A stretch of 5,427 nt of DNA from Deltaproteobacteria bacterium (GTDB lineage: Bacteria > Desulfobacterota_B > Binatia > UBA9968). Under the pieces are notes generated by a model, which did no database searches, was not told where the DNA came from, and saw nothing but the letters and a program-made list of their open reading frames with translations. Position numbers and translations under genes: made by a program. Of the stretch, positions 4,484-5,427 are shown piece after piece; the first letter of the stretch is position 1; each line of letters begins with the position of its first letter. The DNA is taken from contig JAUXIP010000173.1 of the NCBI GenBank assembly GCA_030620935.1, positions 1 to 5,427 on the forward strand. Direction: 5' to 3'.

Positions 4484-5427
4484 ATCGTAAGCCGCTTTGC
4501 TTTAAATCTCTGGCGATCGGCTTTGCCGACCAGACTCCGATCACGGAGACGGCCCAGAGGAGGAGAGTCATAGAAAACGCTATAAAGTAGCTGCCCGTGA
4601 GATCGTGCAGGAACCCTCCAAACCACGCCCCAATGGCGCCTCCGAATGCGATACTTACAGTGAAATAGCCGTAAAGAGCCCCAAAGTTTTTGCCTATAAA
4701 GATATCAGCAAAAATGGTCGATAGAACCAGGGCCCGTGATCCCTGCCCCAGGCCATAAAAAATAGCGTAGGCATAAAGAAGGGCAGGAAAGGAAGTATCC
4801 TGCACGGCCAAAAGAGACACGATTCCCAAAGACGAAACCACCTGCACCCAAGTATAAACGGCCTCCCTTCTCATCCGGTCGGCAAGATAGCCAAACATGA
4901 CCCTGCCGAAAATGCTGGCGACCCCCATGAGCCCGAAAACCGTCGCAGCAAAGAGCTTTGTATAGCCCGAGTCCACAGTGTGCGCTATTTGATGTGTCAC
5001 TATAATTTGATTGCCCATACTGGCTAAAACACGGGAGGCAAAGAGGACCCAGAAGGCGGAACTTCCAAGGGCCTGCGTGACGGTCCACTCCTCCCCTATT
5101 TCTTTCTTCTTAGAGGACGGACTTGAAGAAGTTGAGGAAGCACTAAAAAAGATCTGCGCAGGAACGATGACTAAGAAAGCGGCAAGACCAGCCAGCACAA
5201 CGTACGCCACCGACCACCCCCAGGTGTCGATCAAGACCTGCACAAACGGGACCAAGAGCAATATCCCGAATCCACCCCCTGCATATGCAAAGCCGAGTAC
5301 TGTGCCCCGATTGTTGGGAAATTCACGTGAGAGGACGGCGACATGGGGTACCATCCCGATCAGTCCCATCCCCAATGCCGTCACTATACCGACCCACAAA
5401 TAGAACTCCCAAAGAGAGGAGACCGTC
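4482..5427 (-). CDS. MFS transporter, OFA/monocarboxylate-like (N-terminus outside the window)
   Basis: The frame is open to the window edge (5427) and ends at TAA 4484-4482, giving 314 visible residues. There is no need for the TTG at 5399 to be a start: codons upstream read TVSSLWEFYL and continue a typical MFS helix. Nine membrane segments are visible, most likely TM4 to TM12, so roughly the first 100 residues are missing. Features: RGTVLGFAYAGGGFG (TM5), a GWSVAY step into TM6, a Ser/Lys-rich cytoplasmic loop (SSTSSSPSSKKK) between the two halves, GRVMFGYLADRMRR after TM8, and NFGALYGY followed by DLTGSY before TM12, the last two common in the oxalate/formate antiporter and monocarboxylate transporter groups. 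It sits in the inner membrane and probably carries an organic anion; the substrate is unknown. Same strand as the ThDP gene, which starts 347 bases downstream. Confidence 0.88.
   Translation of the reverse strand, partial: TVSSLWEFYLWVGIVTALGMGLIGMVPHVAVLSREFPNNRGTVLGFAYAGGGFGILLLVPFVQVLIDTWGWSVAYVVLAGLAAFLVIVPAQIFFSASSTSSSPSSKKKEIGEEWTVTQALGSSAFWVLFASRVLASMGNQIIVTHQIAHTVDSGYTKLFAATVFGLMGVASIFGRVMFGYLADRMRREAVYTWVQVVSSLGIVSLLAVQDTSFPALLYAYAIFYGLGQGSRALVLSTIFADIFIGKNFGALYGYFTVSIAFGGAIGAWFGGFLHDLTGSYFIAFSMTLLLWAVSVIGVWSAKPIARDLKQSGLR

Overview
The window is a moderate-GC bacterial segment with tightly packed genes. It looks like an uncultured anaerobe or soil/sediment proteobacterium-like organism (for example Desulfobacterota), but this rests only on gene content and style and is weak. 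There is no phage, CRISPR, tRNA or rRNA, and no intact transposon.

Layout. Positions 2-121 (+) appear to be the last 39 codons of an unidentified upstream gene. Its stop overlaps the start of a molybdopterin oxidoreductase of the FdhF/YdeP formate-dehydrogenase-like family (114-2345, +). This gene meets, tail to tail and with one base between the stop codons, a three-domain thiamine-diphosphate (ThDP) enzyme of the acetolactate synthase/benzoylformate decarboxylase superfamily (2347-4134, -). Upstream of the ThDP gene lies a 347-base non-coding stretch (4135-4481). It holds a good Shine-Dalgarno site, a candidate sigma70-type promoter, and an unusual density of palindromes and inverted repeats, one of them resembling small interspersed palindromic repeats. 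The last gene (4482 to window end, -) is an MFS transporter with similarity to the OFA/monocarboxylate group, cut at its N-terminus by the window edge.

How the genes may work together (inference). An organic-acid-type permease, a ThDP enzyme that would cleave or ligate a 2-oxo acid or related carbonyl compound, and a cytoplasmic formate-dehydrogenase-like Mo/W enzyme would suit uptake and oxidative breakdown of a small carboxylate. None of the three can be given a substrate from sequence alone. The ThDP protein belongs to a branch without a function known to me and does not look like oxalyl-CoA decarboxylase. The oxidoreductase keeps the Cys-His and Arg active-site residues of formate dehydrogenase H but has only three cysteines for its N-terminal iron-sulfur site.
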